Shown: in pieces, positions 8,484-17,003 of the stretch
Layout: every line of letters begins with the position of its first letter
How positions within the stretch are numbered: position 1 is the stretch's first letter
Source of the DNA: Halosimplex carlsbadense 2-9-1
GTDB taxonomy: Archaea; Halobacteriota; Halobacteria; Halobacteriales; Haloarculaceae
Direction of reading: 5' to 3'
DNA length: 64,000 nucleotides
NCBI RefSeq assembly: GCF_000337455.1
Contig: NZ_AOIU01000043.1
Coordinates: 1 to 64,000 of the forward strand
Translations under genes and position numbers: made by a program
Notes under the pieces: generated by a model
What the model was told of the DNA's origin: nothing
The model's input: only the letters and a program-made list of their open reading frames with translations
Database searches by the model: none

Positions 8484-9512
8484 ATGATCCGCGATGCTCG
8501 CGTACTCCGCGCCGGGTTCGTCCCTCGGGAAGTTGAGCATCGCGACGCCGAAGTCAACCACCTCTCTAGCGTCCTCGAGCCCATCACGAACGGAGAACCA
8601 GCCGACACAGCTATCGTCACCGGTCCCAGCGGCGCCGGCAAGACGTGCATCTCGCAATTTGTCACCGAACGCCTGCGTGAAGAGGTGCTCAACGTCGAGG
8701 CCACCTACGTCAACTGCTGGCGGAACTACACCAGATTCCGGACGCTCTACCAGATCCTCGACGACCTCGGCGCCACCATCGACATCCACCGGCAGTCAAC
8801 ACCCCACGACGAACTCGTCGACCGCCTCCAGCAGTACGAGGGCCCTCGAACAGTCGTCATCCTCGACGAGGTCGATCAGCTCGAAGACCCCAGCGTCATC
8901 TACGACCTCCACAGCCTCCCACAGTTCGCAATCATTTGCATTGCGAACAAGGAAGAGGAGCTGTTCAGCCGCGTCGACGACCGGCTCGTGAGCCGGCTGC
9001 GCTCCAGCGAGCACGTCCGGATGGACAAGTACCACGACGAGCAGCTGTACGACATCCTGAGTGCTCGGGCAAAATGGGGCCTCGACGAGGATGTCATCAC
9101 CGACGACCAGCTCTATCGCATCGCCGACGCGGCCGCCGGCGACGCCCGCCTCGCAATCGGTGTCCTTCGGACAGCCGCTAGCAAGGCCGACCGAGAAAAT
9201 CGCGAGCGAATTACTGATGACATCCTTCTCGACTCAGCCGAAGACGCTCGGGCCCAGATTAAGCAGAAGAGCCTCGATTCACTCACGCCACACCAGCGCG
9301 TCGTCTACGACATCGTACGTGAGCACGGCCCGCTTGGCCCGAGCGAGATTCACGACCACTATACGGAAGAGGTAGACGATCCCCGGACGAAACGGACAGT
9401 CCGGTCCTATCTCTCCAAAATGGCTCAGTACAACCTCCTCAAGGCAGAGGGTACGAGCCGGGATCGAGAATACGCGATCATTGAGTCACCGCCTGCTGCA
9501 ACAACCACTTAA
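8484..9512 (+). CDS. orc: Orc1/Cdc6-family AAA+ replication initiator
   Basis: A 342-residue AAA+ ATPase. Walker A GPSGAGKT lies at about residues 46-53, Walker B VVILDEVDQL at about 123-132, and sensor I is at ICIANKEE. The C-terminal winged helix includes LTPHQRVVYDIVREHGPLGPSEIHDHY. The family binds origin recognition boxes and loads MCM. The size is typical of the shorter haloarchaeal Orc paralogues. The start at 8484 fits a TATA-like element about 33 bases upstream. The CD-NTase gene of a CBASS operon begins 24 bases after the stop, but a TATA element over the stop suggests that operon has its own promoter. It could be a replicon initiator unrelated to CBASS or an AAA+ partner of the defence genes. 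The sequence does not decide between them. Confidence 0.9.
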   Translation: MIRDARVLRAGFVPREVEHRDAEVNHLSSVLEPITNGEPADTAIVTGPSGAGKTCISQFVTERLREEVLNVEATYVNCWRNYTRFRTLYQILDDLGATIDIHRQSTPHDELVDRLQQYEGPRTVVILDEVDQLEDPSVIYDLHSLPQFAIICIANKEEELFSRVDDRLVSRLRSSEHVRMDKYHDEQLYDILSARAKWGLDEDVITDDQLYRIADAAAGDARLAIGVLRTAASKADRENRERITDDILLDSAEDARAQIKQKSLDSLTPHQRVVYDIVREHGPLGPSEIHDHYTEEVDDPRTKRTVRSYLSKMAQYNLLKAEGTSRDREYAIIESPPAATTT

Positions 9513-9514
9513 AA
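9507..9514 (+). promoter_or_regulatory. TATA box of the CBASS operon
   Basis: ACTTAAAA overlaps the Orc stop codon and lies 23-30 bases upstream of the CD-NTase ATG at 9537, the spacing expected of a leaderless haloarchaeal promoter. Confidence 0.5.
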
Positions 9515-9536
9515 TGTCCCAGAACATCGATACACT

Positions 9537-10661
9537 ATGACCACACTTCCCACACTGTTCGAGACCTTCCTGTCAGAGATCCGCCCGCAGGACGAGCACA
9601 ATGACGCCTACAAGGAGGGCCACGAAACCCTCCGCGATCACTTGCAGAATGACGATGACATCAACGAGTTCTACGTTGCAGACTTTCTACAGGGGAGCTA
9701 CCGTCGGTGGACAGCACTCAGACCCCAAAAAGACGAGAAATCCGACGTTGACGTCGTCTTTGTCTCTGATGTCAGCAGTGATCTCGATACCGATGTTGCG
9801 CTAAGAAAATGCGAGCCGTTCCTAGATGAACACTATGAGGGGCAGTGGGAACCGAATGCGCATTCCTACAAGATCGAGGAAGAGGAGGTGGAAATCGACC
9901 TGGTCTTGACAGTAGCACCTAGCGAGGCAACACGTGAAGCCGTCAAATCACTGGGTTCAATGGACGTAGGTACAGCCCTGAGTCCAGACGACCTTTCGAC
10001 CGTGGCGGAAGCCCTCAATATGTCGGCAGATGGCGACGACGAGTGGAAGAACGAACCGCTCAAGATCCCACATCGAGATGAGAACGAGTGGGAGAATACC
10101 CATCCCCTCGCGACTATCGCCTTCACCGTAAATAAGAACGATATCACGGATGGTCACTACGTAAACGTCGTCAAGGCCATCAAATGGTGGCGGCGAACGA
10201 AGACACCGGACGTCGAAGGACCGACAAGCTATCCCCTCGAACACCTCGTCGGCCAGTGCTGTCCTGATGATATCGACAGCGTCGCTGAAGGCGTGACAAG
10301 GACGCTCGAAGAACTCTCACGGCAGTTCAAGACCGACGCAATGGCTGAGGAAACCCCCGTCTTGCCGGCTCACGGGCTCCCGAGAACCCCCGAGAATAAC
10401 GTCCTCAAACAAATCGACGGGAAAGATTTCGCGGCGTTCTACGATGAGGCCCAGGATGCCGCAGCGCTCGCGCGGACAGCACTGGATGAGGAGGACAAAG
10501 AAACATCGAGGGAGTACTGGTACCAGCTCTTCGGTGAGCAATTCCCTCCGTTCGGAAGTGACGACGACACTGACGATGAAGGGGAGAAAGCGATGTCAGT
10601 GGGGTCGTCTTCACAGGTAGAGGATCCATCTGACCACCAGTTCGCCGAGTCTGACAGCTGA
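9537..10661 (+). CDS. CD-NTase, CBASS cyclic oligonucleotide synthase
   Basis: A 374-residue nucleotidyltransferase of the DNA polymerase beta superfamily. The active site is clear: GS at residues 53-54 (LQGSYRRWTA), the metal-binding pair D70 and D72 (KSDVDVVFV) and the third acid D121 (VEIDLVLT). KWWRR and PTSYPLEHLVG near residues 220-240 are typical of the OAS-like C-terminal half. CD-NTases make cyclic di- or trinucleotides on phage infection. The downstream order E2-E1-JAB then TIR-SAVED defines a type II CBASS, and a SAVED effector implies a cyclic oligonucleotide product, probably a trinucleotide. The C-terminus is acidic and disordered. The E2-E1-JAB gene starts 7 bases after the stop. 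Confidence 0.92.
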   Translation: MTTLPTLFETFLSEIRPQDEHNDAYKEGHETLRDHLQNDDDINEFYVADFLQGSYRRWTALRPQKDEKSDVDVVFVSDVSSDLDTDVALRKCEPFLDEHYEGQWEPNAHSYKIEEEEVEIDLVLTVAPSEATREAVKSLGSMDVGTALSPDDLSTVAEALNMSADGDDEWKNEPLKIPHRDENEWENTHPLATIAFTVNKNDITDGHYVNVVKAIKWWRRTKTPDVEGPTSYPLEHLVGQCCPDDIDSVAEGVTRTLEELSRQFKTDAMAEETPVLPAHGLPRTPENNVLKQIDGKDFAAFYDEAQDAAALARTALDEEDKETSREYWYQLFGEQFPPFGSDDDTDDEGEKAMSVGSSSQVEDPSDHQFAESDS

Positions 10662-10668
10662 CGTATAA

Positions 10669-13005
10669 ATGCCTCCCCACGAAATTACAGAAGCCGTCGC
10701 AGCTATTGCCGAACGGGACGGAGTCTCCGTCCTCAAAGACGCATATCGAGACGATAGCAACGGGCGGTGGATCGTTAAAATCCGACTGTGTCTCGACGAC
10801 TTAGAACCCCATCCGGACGTGCCACGCGAGACGGACTGGTATCTCCATCTACGGGATACGTACCCCGCCGGTTCAATTGGGATCTACCCTGCGGATCAAG
10901 AAGAGAACACCATTACCGCCACATTCCCCCACCAGAAGCTGAACGTGGCTGGGAGCGACGATACCCCGTGGCGACGAGGCGATATCTGTGTTGCTCGGTA
11001 TGGGCACACCCTCAGTCAAACGGGGGCCACCGGTGAACCCAGCACAAGCCGTGATCGACTCTGTTGGCATATGGACCGAGCAATGCGTTGGCTAAGTAAT
11101 GCTGCGAAGGGGGAACTCCGGAAACCAGACGAACCGTTTGAAATTCCGGCTTTCGATACGAACTCGGCTTCGGCCCCGACCATCGCATTCAACGAGACGC
11201 AGGAGTCGTTCTCAGACTGGAGTGAGACGTATGGACAGTGGGGGACGGTCAATCTCCGCTCGTTGCCAACTGCTGAAGAGACATACGCGACTGGAACATT
11301 CAAAGACAGCGACGATGAAGTCGTCTATCGGCCACAATGGGGCGGATACGTCGATTCGAATCCTGATGTCTCTGTTTCCGGGGCGTGGGCACTATTAGAA
11401 GAGGTGCCGATTGAGCCCCCGTGGGAGGCCCCTGATGCGTGGGAAGATTTGGAAGGGTTTTTTGATGGGACTGAGACCGACCCGTACGAACTACGGGCAA
11501 ATATCAAGCCCGTATTGGATGATGAACCGGTCAAGATTCTTCTAATCGGGTTCCCTATCCCAGCAACGGTCGACAGCGACCCCGAGATCATCTATTGGCA
11601 ACCAATCGAGATACGGGAGTTCAAAGACCCGAATGACCTCTCCGGCGGATTTCGAGATACGGGAAAGGGGCCTGAGATAGCCGAACGGCGGGAGGCCGGA
11701 GAGGAACAGATTCGGTGGCTAGACTCGGACAACTGGTCGCATGAGCAGCTCACCAGACGCGGGCATATAACGGAGTGGTTTCTGGATCGCAACATCGTAC
11801 TCATCGGAGCGGGAGCGCTCGGCAGTATGGTTGCCGAGAATCTCGTTCGAGCCGGCTGTCAGCAGTTTACCATCGTCGACAACGACACGTATGAGATCGG
11901 CAACGTGGCTCGCCACACACTAACAATCGATGAGGTGGGACGAAACAAGGCGACAGCAATCGCGGATCGGCTCGAATCCATTGCACCGTACGCCCAGGTC
12001 CTTGATGTGGATACTGCCTTTCCACCAAGCGGTGAGTTACCGGAGTCAATTAGAGAAGCGGAGGTAGTAATTGACTGTACCGCGTCACGAGGAGTTCGTC
12101 GCGCTCTTGATGCGATCAGATGGAATCACCCGGTCGTGTTTTGTTCTGCGGCTATGGGTCGGCGAGCGAACCGGTTGTTCTGCTTCACAGCTTACTCACA
12201 TACCTTTCCGTACAGCGACTACAACGAAGCGTTCGATCCATGGCGGTTGCAAGAACAGATCGAATGGGACGAAGACGACGATGCCATCCCCGAGCGAGTC
12301 GGCTGCTGGCACCCAGCATCAGTTATCCGAACGGACCGGGTGATGACGTGGGCTGGGACAGTGACACGACTTCTCGATCAGGCGACGTCATTGAGCCTGC
12401 GCGAGAATCACTTCACCGTACTCGAGACCGGTAGTGACGACGAGCCGCCGACCATTTCACAGGCCACACCTCCCTTCCAAGACGGAACAGTATGGCGAGC
12501 ACCGGAATCGCCAATTACCGTCCAGATTCCGGCCACGTGTCTTGAAGCGATGTATGAGCGCTGCCGAAAGGAACATCCCTGTGAGACGGGCGGTATTCTG
12601 GCTGGAACCGACCGTTTCGATGGTCCAGCACTGGTAGTTAATGCCCGCGACCCACCGCGGGACTCCATTCACGAACCAACTCGATTCCTCCGCGGAACCG
12701 ACAAAGTCGAGGAGTGGCTCAAAGACACCAGGGAGAGCATCGGCATCGACTATCTCGGTGAATGGCACTACCATCCCGGCACTTCACCCGATATCAGTCG
12801 GGACGATCGGACTGCGATGAATGAAATCGCCAACGACGACGGCTACGACTGTCCGCATCCGCTCCTCTTCATCGTTGGTCAGGACGAAGAAGGTCAATTC
12901 ACGATCAACGCCTATCTCTTCCACGATAGTAAGGAATACGAGCAGTTAGAACGGATTGACAACCCAGATGCTGCTTCAACTCTCAACGTCGGTGACGATA
13001 TATGA
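10669..13005 (+). CDS. Fused E2-E1-JAB protein of type II CBASS (Cap2-Cap3-like)
   Basis: A 778-residue fusion. Residues 1 to about 190 are an E2-like domain: FPHQKLN then GDICV, with C107 the likely E2 cysteine and C132 (LCWHM) an alternative. An E1/ThiF adenylation domain follows, with the nucleotide loop VLIGAGALGSM at about 376-386 and VDNDTYEIGNVARH just after. The CxxP-type cysteine GCWHPA at about 546 is the likely E1 catalytic residue. The C-terminal JAB/MPN protease has CETGGIL at about 637 and the JAMM signature EWHYHPGTSPDISRDD at about 698-714. Cap2 attaches the CD-NTase C-terminus to targets to prime it, and Cap3 removes it. Having both in one chain is notable. The gene overlaps the effector gene by 4 bases (ATGA). 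Confidence 0.92.
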   Translation: MPPHEITEAVAAIAERDGVSVLKDAYRDDSNGRWIVKIRLCLDDLEPHPDVPRETDWYLHLRDTYPAGSIGIYPADQEENTITATFPHQKLNVAGSDDTPWRRGDICVARYGHTLSQTGATGEPSTSRDRLCWHMDRAMRWLSNAAKGELRKPDEPFEIPAFDTNSASAPTIAFNETQESFSDWSETYGQWGTVNLRSLPTAEETYATGTFKDSDDEVVYRPQWGGYVDSNPDVSVSGAWALLEEVPIEPPWEAPDAWEDLEGFFDGTETDPYELRANIKPVLDDEPVKILLIGFPIPATVDSDPEIIYWQPIEIREFKDPNDLSGGFRDTGKGPEIAERREAGEEQIRWLDSDNWSHEQLTRRGHITEWFLDRNIVLIGAGALGSMVAENLVRAGCQQFTIVDNDTYEIGNVARHTLTIDEVGRNKATAIADRLESIAPYAQVLDVDTAFPPSGELPESIREAEVVIDCTASRGVRRALDAIRWNHPVVFCSAAMGRRANRLFCFTAYSHTFPYSDYNEAFDPWRLQEQIEWDEDDDAIPERVGCWHPASVIRTDRVMTWAGTVTRLLDQATSLSLRENHFTVLETGSDDEPPTISQATPPFQDGTVWRAPESPITVQIPATCLEAMYERCRKEHPCETGGILAGTDRFDGPALVVNARDPPRDSIHEPTRFLRGTDKVEEWLKDTRESIGIDYLGEWHYHPGTSPDISRDDRTAMNEIANDDGYDCPHPLLFIVGQDEEGQFTINAYLFHDSKEYEQLERIDNPDAASTLNVGDDI

Positions 13006-14249
13006 CTGATCCAACTGGCCGTGTATTTCTCAGCTATAAGCACGAACAGACGGACGTCGCCAACTTCCTACAAACGGAACTGGAGCGACACGGGGTGCCG
13101 ATTTGGCGGGATATCTTCGATTTGAAGCCGGAACCACTCAGAGATGAGATTATTGACCAGTTGGAGAACCCGGAAACAGCCAGTGGTATTGCGCTCGTCA
13201 GTGAGGGCGTAGCCGACTCCGACATCATTCTCAACGACGAGTTGCCGGGGTTCAACAAACGATGGGACAGTGATGACGAGTTTTTCGTGGTCGTGGTGCC
13301 ATGTCCCGAGATCAGCGTTGGAGAAGCGAAATCGATACTCAATGAGGCACCGATCCTCCACGACTTTTCCGCCTGGAAAATGCTCCCCCTAGAGGCGGCC
13401 ACGTCTGACAAAGCTACAGATATCGTCCAGACCGTCTTATCAGAGCGGATCGAGCAGATAGATGAGTATTTACCGGATGGTGAGCCTCTCGAATGTTCAC
13501 TTGACACCTACGAATCGCCGGCTCACGACATCGATCCAGCGATTGCTATTGACTGGTCAAGATCGTTCGAACATGGTCCACCATCCCAAGAAGTATGGAA
13601 CCAGCATCTACTCCCGGCGTTAACCACGGTAACGGACAGTCTCATTCAAAACGCTTCGGGCCGCCCCCTCCGCTTCCGTGGTCGAACGCATCTTCCCGCT
13701 GCGTTCGCGGCCGGTTACTGTCTTCCAACCACACGTCGTATCCAAGCAACGTGGATGCAACCCACCGGCCCTGCCGCGATGACAGAATGGACACTCGATA
13801 TCGACCAAGAGGAAAGCGGGTTAGAAGGAGATCTCCAGCGACAACCGAATCACGGATCGGAGCTGGCGGTGCTCGTCAACATCGCTGCCGATGTGCAACC
13901 AGAGATAGACCAAATGCATAACGACCTTCCGGATTTCAATGGTATTCTCAGATTAACACCGAAAGATGGGCCTGGTGTGGAATTGTCCCCGGCACAGGCA
14001 GCCCATGCTGCAGATGTTTTCCGTACCAAGGTACGAGACGCAATCAAAGAACTGCCAAAAACATCGACTATTCATCTCTTCATAGCTGGTCCGATGGGGC
14101 TCGCCTTTCTCTTCGGGCGAAACTCAAACACTCTTAGACCGATCCAGACCTACCTCTACAGCAAAGACGAGGGTCGATACTATCCCTCTGGTCGATTACA
14201 GAATAACTCACTTTCAGATGGCTCAGACACCGCCTCAGAAGATCAATAG
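13002..14249 (+). CDS. TIR-SAVED effector of CBASS
   Basis: A 415-residue protein starting in an ATGA overlap with the E2-E1-JAB gene. Residues 1 to about 140 form a TIR domain (RVFLSYKHEQTDVANFL, GVPIWRD, SGIALVSEGVADSDIILNDE) with the probable NADase glutamate at E80. Residues about 200-395 are a SAVED domain, recognised by the closing segment IHLFIAGPMGLAFLFGRNSN then LRPIQTYLY. TIR-SAVED proteins bind cyclic oligonucleotides, assemble into filaments and degrade NAD+, which causes growth arrest or death. Linkage to the CD-NTase and E2-E1-JAB genes makes this the output of the system. The C-terminus is a short disordered tail. Confidence 0.9.
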   Translation: MTDPTGRVFLSYKHEQTDVANFLQTELERHGVPIWRDIFDLKPEPLRDEIIDQLENPETASGIALVSEGVADSDIILNDELPGFNKRWDSDDEFFVVVVPCPEISVGEAKSILNEAPILHDFSAWKMLPLEAATSDKATDIVQTVLSERIEQIDEYLPDGEPLECSLDTYESPAHDIDPAIAIDWSRSFEHGPPSQEVWNQHLLPALTTVTDSLIQNASGRPLRFRGRTHLPAAFAAGYCLPTTRRIQATWMQPTGPAAMTEWTLDIDQEESGLEGDLQRQPNHGSELAVLVNIAADVQPEIDQMHNDLPDFNGILRLTPKDGPGVELSPAQAAHAADVFRTKVRDAIKELPKTSTIHLFIAGPMGLAFLFGRNSNTLRPIQTYLYSKDEGRYYPSGRLQNNSLSDGSDTASEDQ

Positions 14250-14402
14250 TAAATCAGTGCCCACTACCAGAAGAGCATCGACTCGATCATGCCGCACCAG
14301 TGCGTCTTCTGCGAGGTGATTAAAGAACTGGTAGGTCGTGTTTTGTTGACCGAGAGAATGCACCCCCGTGATTTATTACTGCAGGAGCGATTATGTCCTA
14401 CT

Positions 14403-14525
14403 ATGAGCGCAAAAGGCCAGCTCCGTCGGTTCGAGAACAGGGCGCAGTTACTGCGCCATATCTCTGAGGAGACCGGCACGGACATCGACATGCTTTGGGA
14501 CGAGTACGAAGCCCAAGTCGAATAG
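14403..14525 (+). CDS. Small 40-residue protein
   Basis: A short ORF (MSAKGQLRRFENRAQLLRHI to EYEAQVE) with helix-forming, charged composition. A TATA-like TTTATTA lies about 27-33 bases upstream at 14370-14376, which supports a short-leader transcript. It sits between the CBASS effector and the HEPN-like gene on the same strand, 22 bases before the latter. The function is unknown. It could be a small antitoxin-like partner of the HEPN-like protein, but only position supports that. Confidence 0.45.
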   Translation: MSAKGQLRRFENRAQLLRHISEETGTDIDMLWDEYEAQVE

Positions 14526-14547
14526 AGCTCTTTGCTGTTTTTGACGC

Positions 14548-15945
14548 GTGGGCGACGATACTGATCTCGACTTATCGTTCGCAATAGACGCAGAGACAGT
14601 TTCTCTGAGCCCTATCGGGGAATATCAGGTTCTCGATCTGGAAGGGCCGGTCGTCATCGTTGGAGATGCGTCGTACCGCGTCGTTCCGGTCGGTGAAGAA
14701 TCAGACGCGTCAGAAGATGTCCGAGAACTTAGCGTCGACGAGATACGTGCTGCACTCAGCGAGCTCGCTGACAACGAGGACTTTCAGTCAATCGTAGACA
14801 ATTGTCCGACGAATACGCCGCTCGTCTACGACGACATCGATTATTTGACTCGCCATCTCCCCACAACTTCGCTCCAGAAGTGCCAGAAGCTGAGTGAGAG
14901 CACTCCTTTCGAGAAGGAATTACTCCTCCAAGTTGCCTACGTAGAACGCCAAAACTCTCTCGTCGGGCACTCAGACAACGTCCTCGAGTATTATCTCGAA
15001 CAGCGTGCTGAAATCGCTGAAAAACTCCGGTCCACCGACCAGTTCGACAGCGACGTTGAGCGGTCATTCTTTTCGTATCTACTCCTTGCCTCGGCACTCA
15101 TCGAAGAGTTGACGACAGAAACGGTCCTCAACGAACTCTTTCGCGAGGAAGCTCGTCTCGACAGCATCACAGAGCACGTTCGGAGTATGGGGCACGCGAA
15201 GCGATTAGAGAAACTCTGTGATATCCAAATACTGACCGGGGGTGACCACGGATCGCTTGTTGAGGTCAAAGAACGCAGAAACAACCTCGTCCACGACGCG
15301 CAGAAACGTGCAGGCCTCGACGAATTCGAATCGCGTCGCGAAGTCGCACAGATCCTCGAACAGACTGATCGATGTGCGTCCGTCCTACTGACAATCTCGG
15401 GAAAGAACATCGAGTCAGTCATCGCGAAGCGGGGGTGTGAGCCATATATCGAACACGCTCAATCTGAGGCAGTAGCCGACACAATCACAACCTGGGAGCA
15501 GGAGAATCCAGAGCGCCTATCGAGACTTCGCAACTGTGAAAGAGCAACCCTCGAAGAGATTCGCTGGGATACCGAAGAGAGTGACCCTAGGAATAACATC
15601 ACGGAGGGATTCACATTTGATGGATTTGATGACGAAGAGCTGTATGAGATACTGATAGAGTTCGTCGGTGATGCCTCACAGGCGTTCCTCGACCGGATTG
15701 ATGCCGATGCGAACGAGAGCAATCTCGATCGCTTCGATTTCGCGTTGATGGTGCTGCTCTGTGCTGGTCACAGTTACGAGGAGATTGCCCGTTGGCTGGA
15801 TACTGACGAAAAGTACGTCCAACGGAAGGAGAACGTGATAGCCTGGAGAGCTTCGCAGTTCGAGAAGGGTTTGGTAGAGAAGATCCCCCGCCCAGAGGGT
15901 CCAACATGGCCCTCGGACACAGCATCAGATGATCAGGATAGCTAG
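14548..15945 (+). CDS. HEPN-like protein with C-terminal HTH
   Basis: A 465-residue acidic protein that begins with GTG. The middle (about 165-270) is helical and contains ERRNNLVHD at about residues 242-249, which holds the R-x4-H motif of HEPN ribonucleases and of many abortive-infection proteins. The C-terminal part has a helix-turn-helix-like segment, LLCAGHSYEEIARWLDTDEK then YVQRKENVIAW, resembling sigma-region-4 or LuxR motifs. The N-terminus (about 1-60) looks like a beta-rich domain of unknown type. Its position right after a CBASS operon suggests a defence role, perhaps an RNA-cleaving toxin. The R-x4-H motif alone is weak evidence, so the ribonuclease role is tentative. Confidence 0.55.
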   Translation: MGDDTDLDLSFAIDAETVSLSPIGEYQVLDLEGPVVIVGDASYRVVPVGEESDASEDVRELSVDEIRAALSELADNEDFQSIVDNCPTNTPLVYDDIDYLTRHLPTTSLQKCQKLSESTPFEKELLLQVAYVERQNSLVGHSDNVLEYYLEQRAEIAEKLRSTDQFDSDVERSFFSYLLLASALIEELTTETVLNELFREEARLDSITEHVRSMGHAKRLEKLCDIQILTGGDHGSLVEVKERRNNLVHDAQKRAGLDEFESRREVAQILEQTDRCASVLLTISGKNIESVIAKRGCEPYIEHAQSEAVADTITTWEQENPERLSRLRNCERATLEEIRWDTEESDPRNNITEGFTFDGFDDEELYEILIEFVGDASQAFLDRIDADANESNLDRFDFALMVLLCAGHSYEEIARWLDTDEKYVQRKENVIAWRASQFEKGLVEKIPRPEGPTWPSDTASDDQDS

Positions 15946-16135
15946 CTCGATAACAGACGGGTCATCGTCACATAGTACGTGCTGCTCTCTCAGCGGAAGG
16001 CACACTTGGATAGGACCGAGCGTAAGCATCTCGGAGACCGCCTCACGGGCAGAAGGTACCATCCAGGATCGAGAGTACTAGCTCGTTGATTCGGCAGCTG
16101 CGTCGCCGATGCAGTGACCGTGACCCCGTCAGCTA

Positions 16136-16822
16136 TCAGGAACTGAACTCGCCGAGGCCCGATTGCTCGTGGTCCAGCGGGTCGATGACCTGGGGATCGT
16201 CGTTGCCGGGATTGTTGACCCGCGTCGAAATCTCGTAGGTGTCCAGATCGTCCTTCGGGTACGGCTGGCACAGTTCCTTGCGAGTGTCCGGATCTGCGGT
16301 GAGCCAGTCGGACTCGGTATCCTGCGGGAGGACGACAGGCATCCGATCGTGGATGGAGTTCATCAAGTCGTTCGGCTCCGTCGTGAGAATCGTGACGCAC
16401 GAGATCGTCTCGTCCTCACCCTCCCAAACGTCCCAGAGGCCGGCCATCGCGAACGCGGGGTCGTCCTCGCGGTAAATCCGGTAGGGCTGTTTGGCCCCGC
16501 CGTTCGGTGCTTTCCACTCGTAGAAGCCCGACGAGGGGACAAGACAGGGGCGTGATTCCCACGCCCGCTCGAAGACTCGTTTCTCGTCGGCAGTCTCGGA
16601 GCGAGCGTTGATGATGCCCTCCTCGGGCTCGTCCGCCCAGAACGGAATCAGCCCCCAGTGGTAGGCGTCGATCTCGTCTGGAGCCTCGTTCGTGAGGATG
16701 TGTAGGTCGTCGCCCGGCGCGATATTGTACCGGGGTGTGTACCCGCCGTCCGTGACGACCTCGGCGTCGAAGCGAGCCTCGAGATCGGCCTGGTCGATGA
16801 AGAGGGAGTTTCGGCCGCACAT
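16136..16822 (-). CDS. SRAP/HMCES-family abasic-site DNA-protein crosslinking protein (YedK-like)
   Basis: A 228-residue SOS-response-associated peptidase. The start at 16822 was chosen so that the essential Cys is residue 2 (MCGRNSLF), because the initiator Met is removed to expose it. Family signatures follow: YNIAPGDDLHIL, WGLIPFWA, INARSET, PCLVPSSGFYEWK and SIHDRMPV. These proteins form a thiazolidine crosslink with abasic sites in single-stranded DNA and protect them. Downstream are repair and replication genes that share the same inverted repeat; copy 1 lies 54 bases upstream of this start, between this gene and the divergent metallophosphoesterase-exonuclease gene. A damage-linked role is therefore coherent. 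Confidence 0.93.
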   Translation of the reverse strand: MCGRNSLFIDQADLEARFDAEVVTDGGYTPRYNIAPGDDLHILTNEAPDEIDAYHWGLIPFWADEPEEGIINARSETADEKRVFERAWESRPCLVPSSGFYEWKAPNGGAKQPYRIYREDDPAFAMAGLWDVWEGEDETISCVTILTTEPNDLMNSIHDRMPVVLPQDTESDWLTADPDTRKELCQPYPKDDLDTYEISTRVNNPGNDDPQVIDPLDHEQSGLGEFSS

Positions 16823-16876
16823 ACCGAGGAGTTCGGAGGGAAGCGTCTTCAACGTAATCGCACAGGAATCTCGATG

Positions 16877-16918
16877 TTAACCAACAGATTGTCCCGATGA
16901 GCCTGAGTTGTTGGTTAA
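16877..16918. repeat. Long-spaced inverted repeat, copy 1
   Basis: TTAACCAAC at 16877-16885 and GTTGGTTAA at 16910-16918, separated by 24 bases. The arms extend to 11 bp here (GTTAACCAACA/TGTTGGTTAAC). It lies between the divergent SRAP (start 54 bases away) and metallophosphoesterase-exonuclease (start 86 bases away) genes. Arm centres are about 33 bp apart, or three helical turns. Confidence 0.85.
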
Positions 16919-17003
16919 CGGCAAGGGACGGAGAATCTGGGAATGACAAACGGTACACCTAAACAAACGATAGAAGAGGCTACACTAACTACGCTCAAAC
17001 AAA

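Noticed and set aside
14548-15945. Naming the HEPN-like protein a ribonuclease toxin outright
   Set aside because: The R-x4-H motif is short and can occur by chance; only a tentative label is given.
16877-16918. Reading the TTAACCAAC inverted repeats as transcription terminators
   Set aside because: A 23-24 base loop with 9-bp arms is unsuited to a terminator, and most copies lie upstream of genes in divergent spacers.
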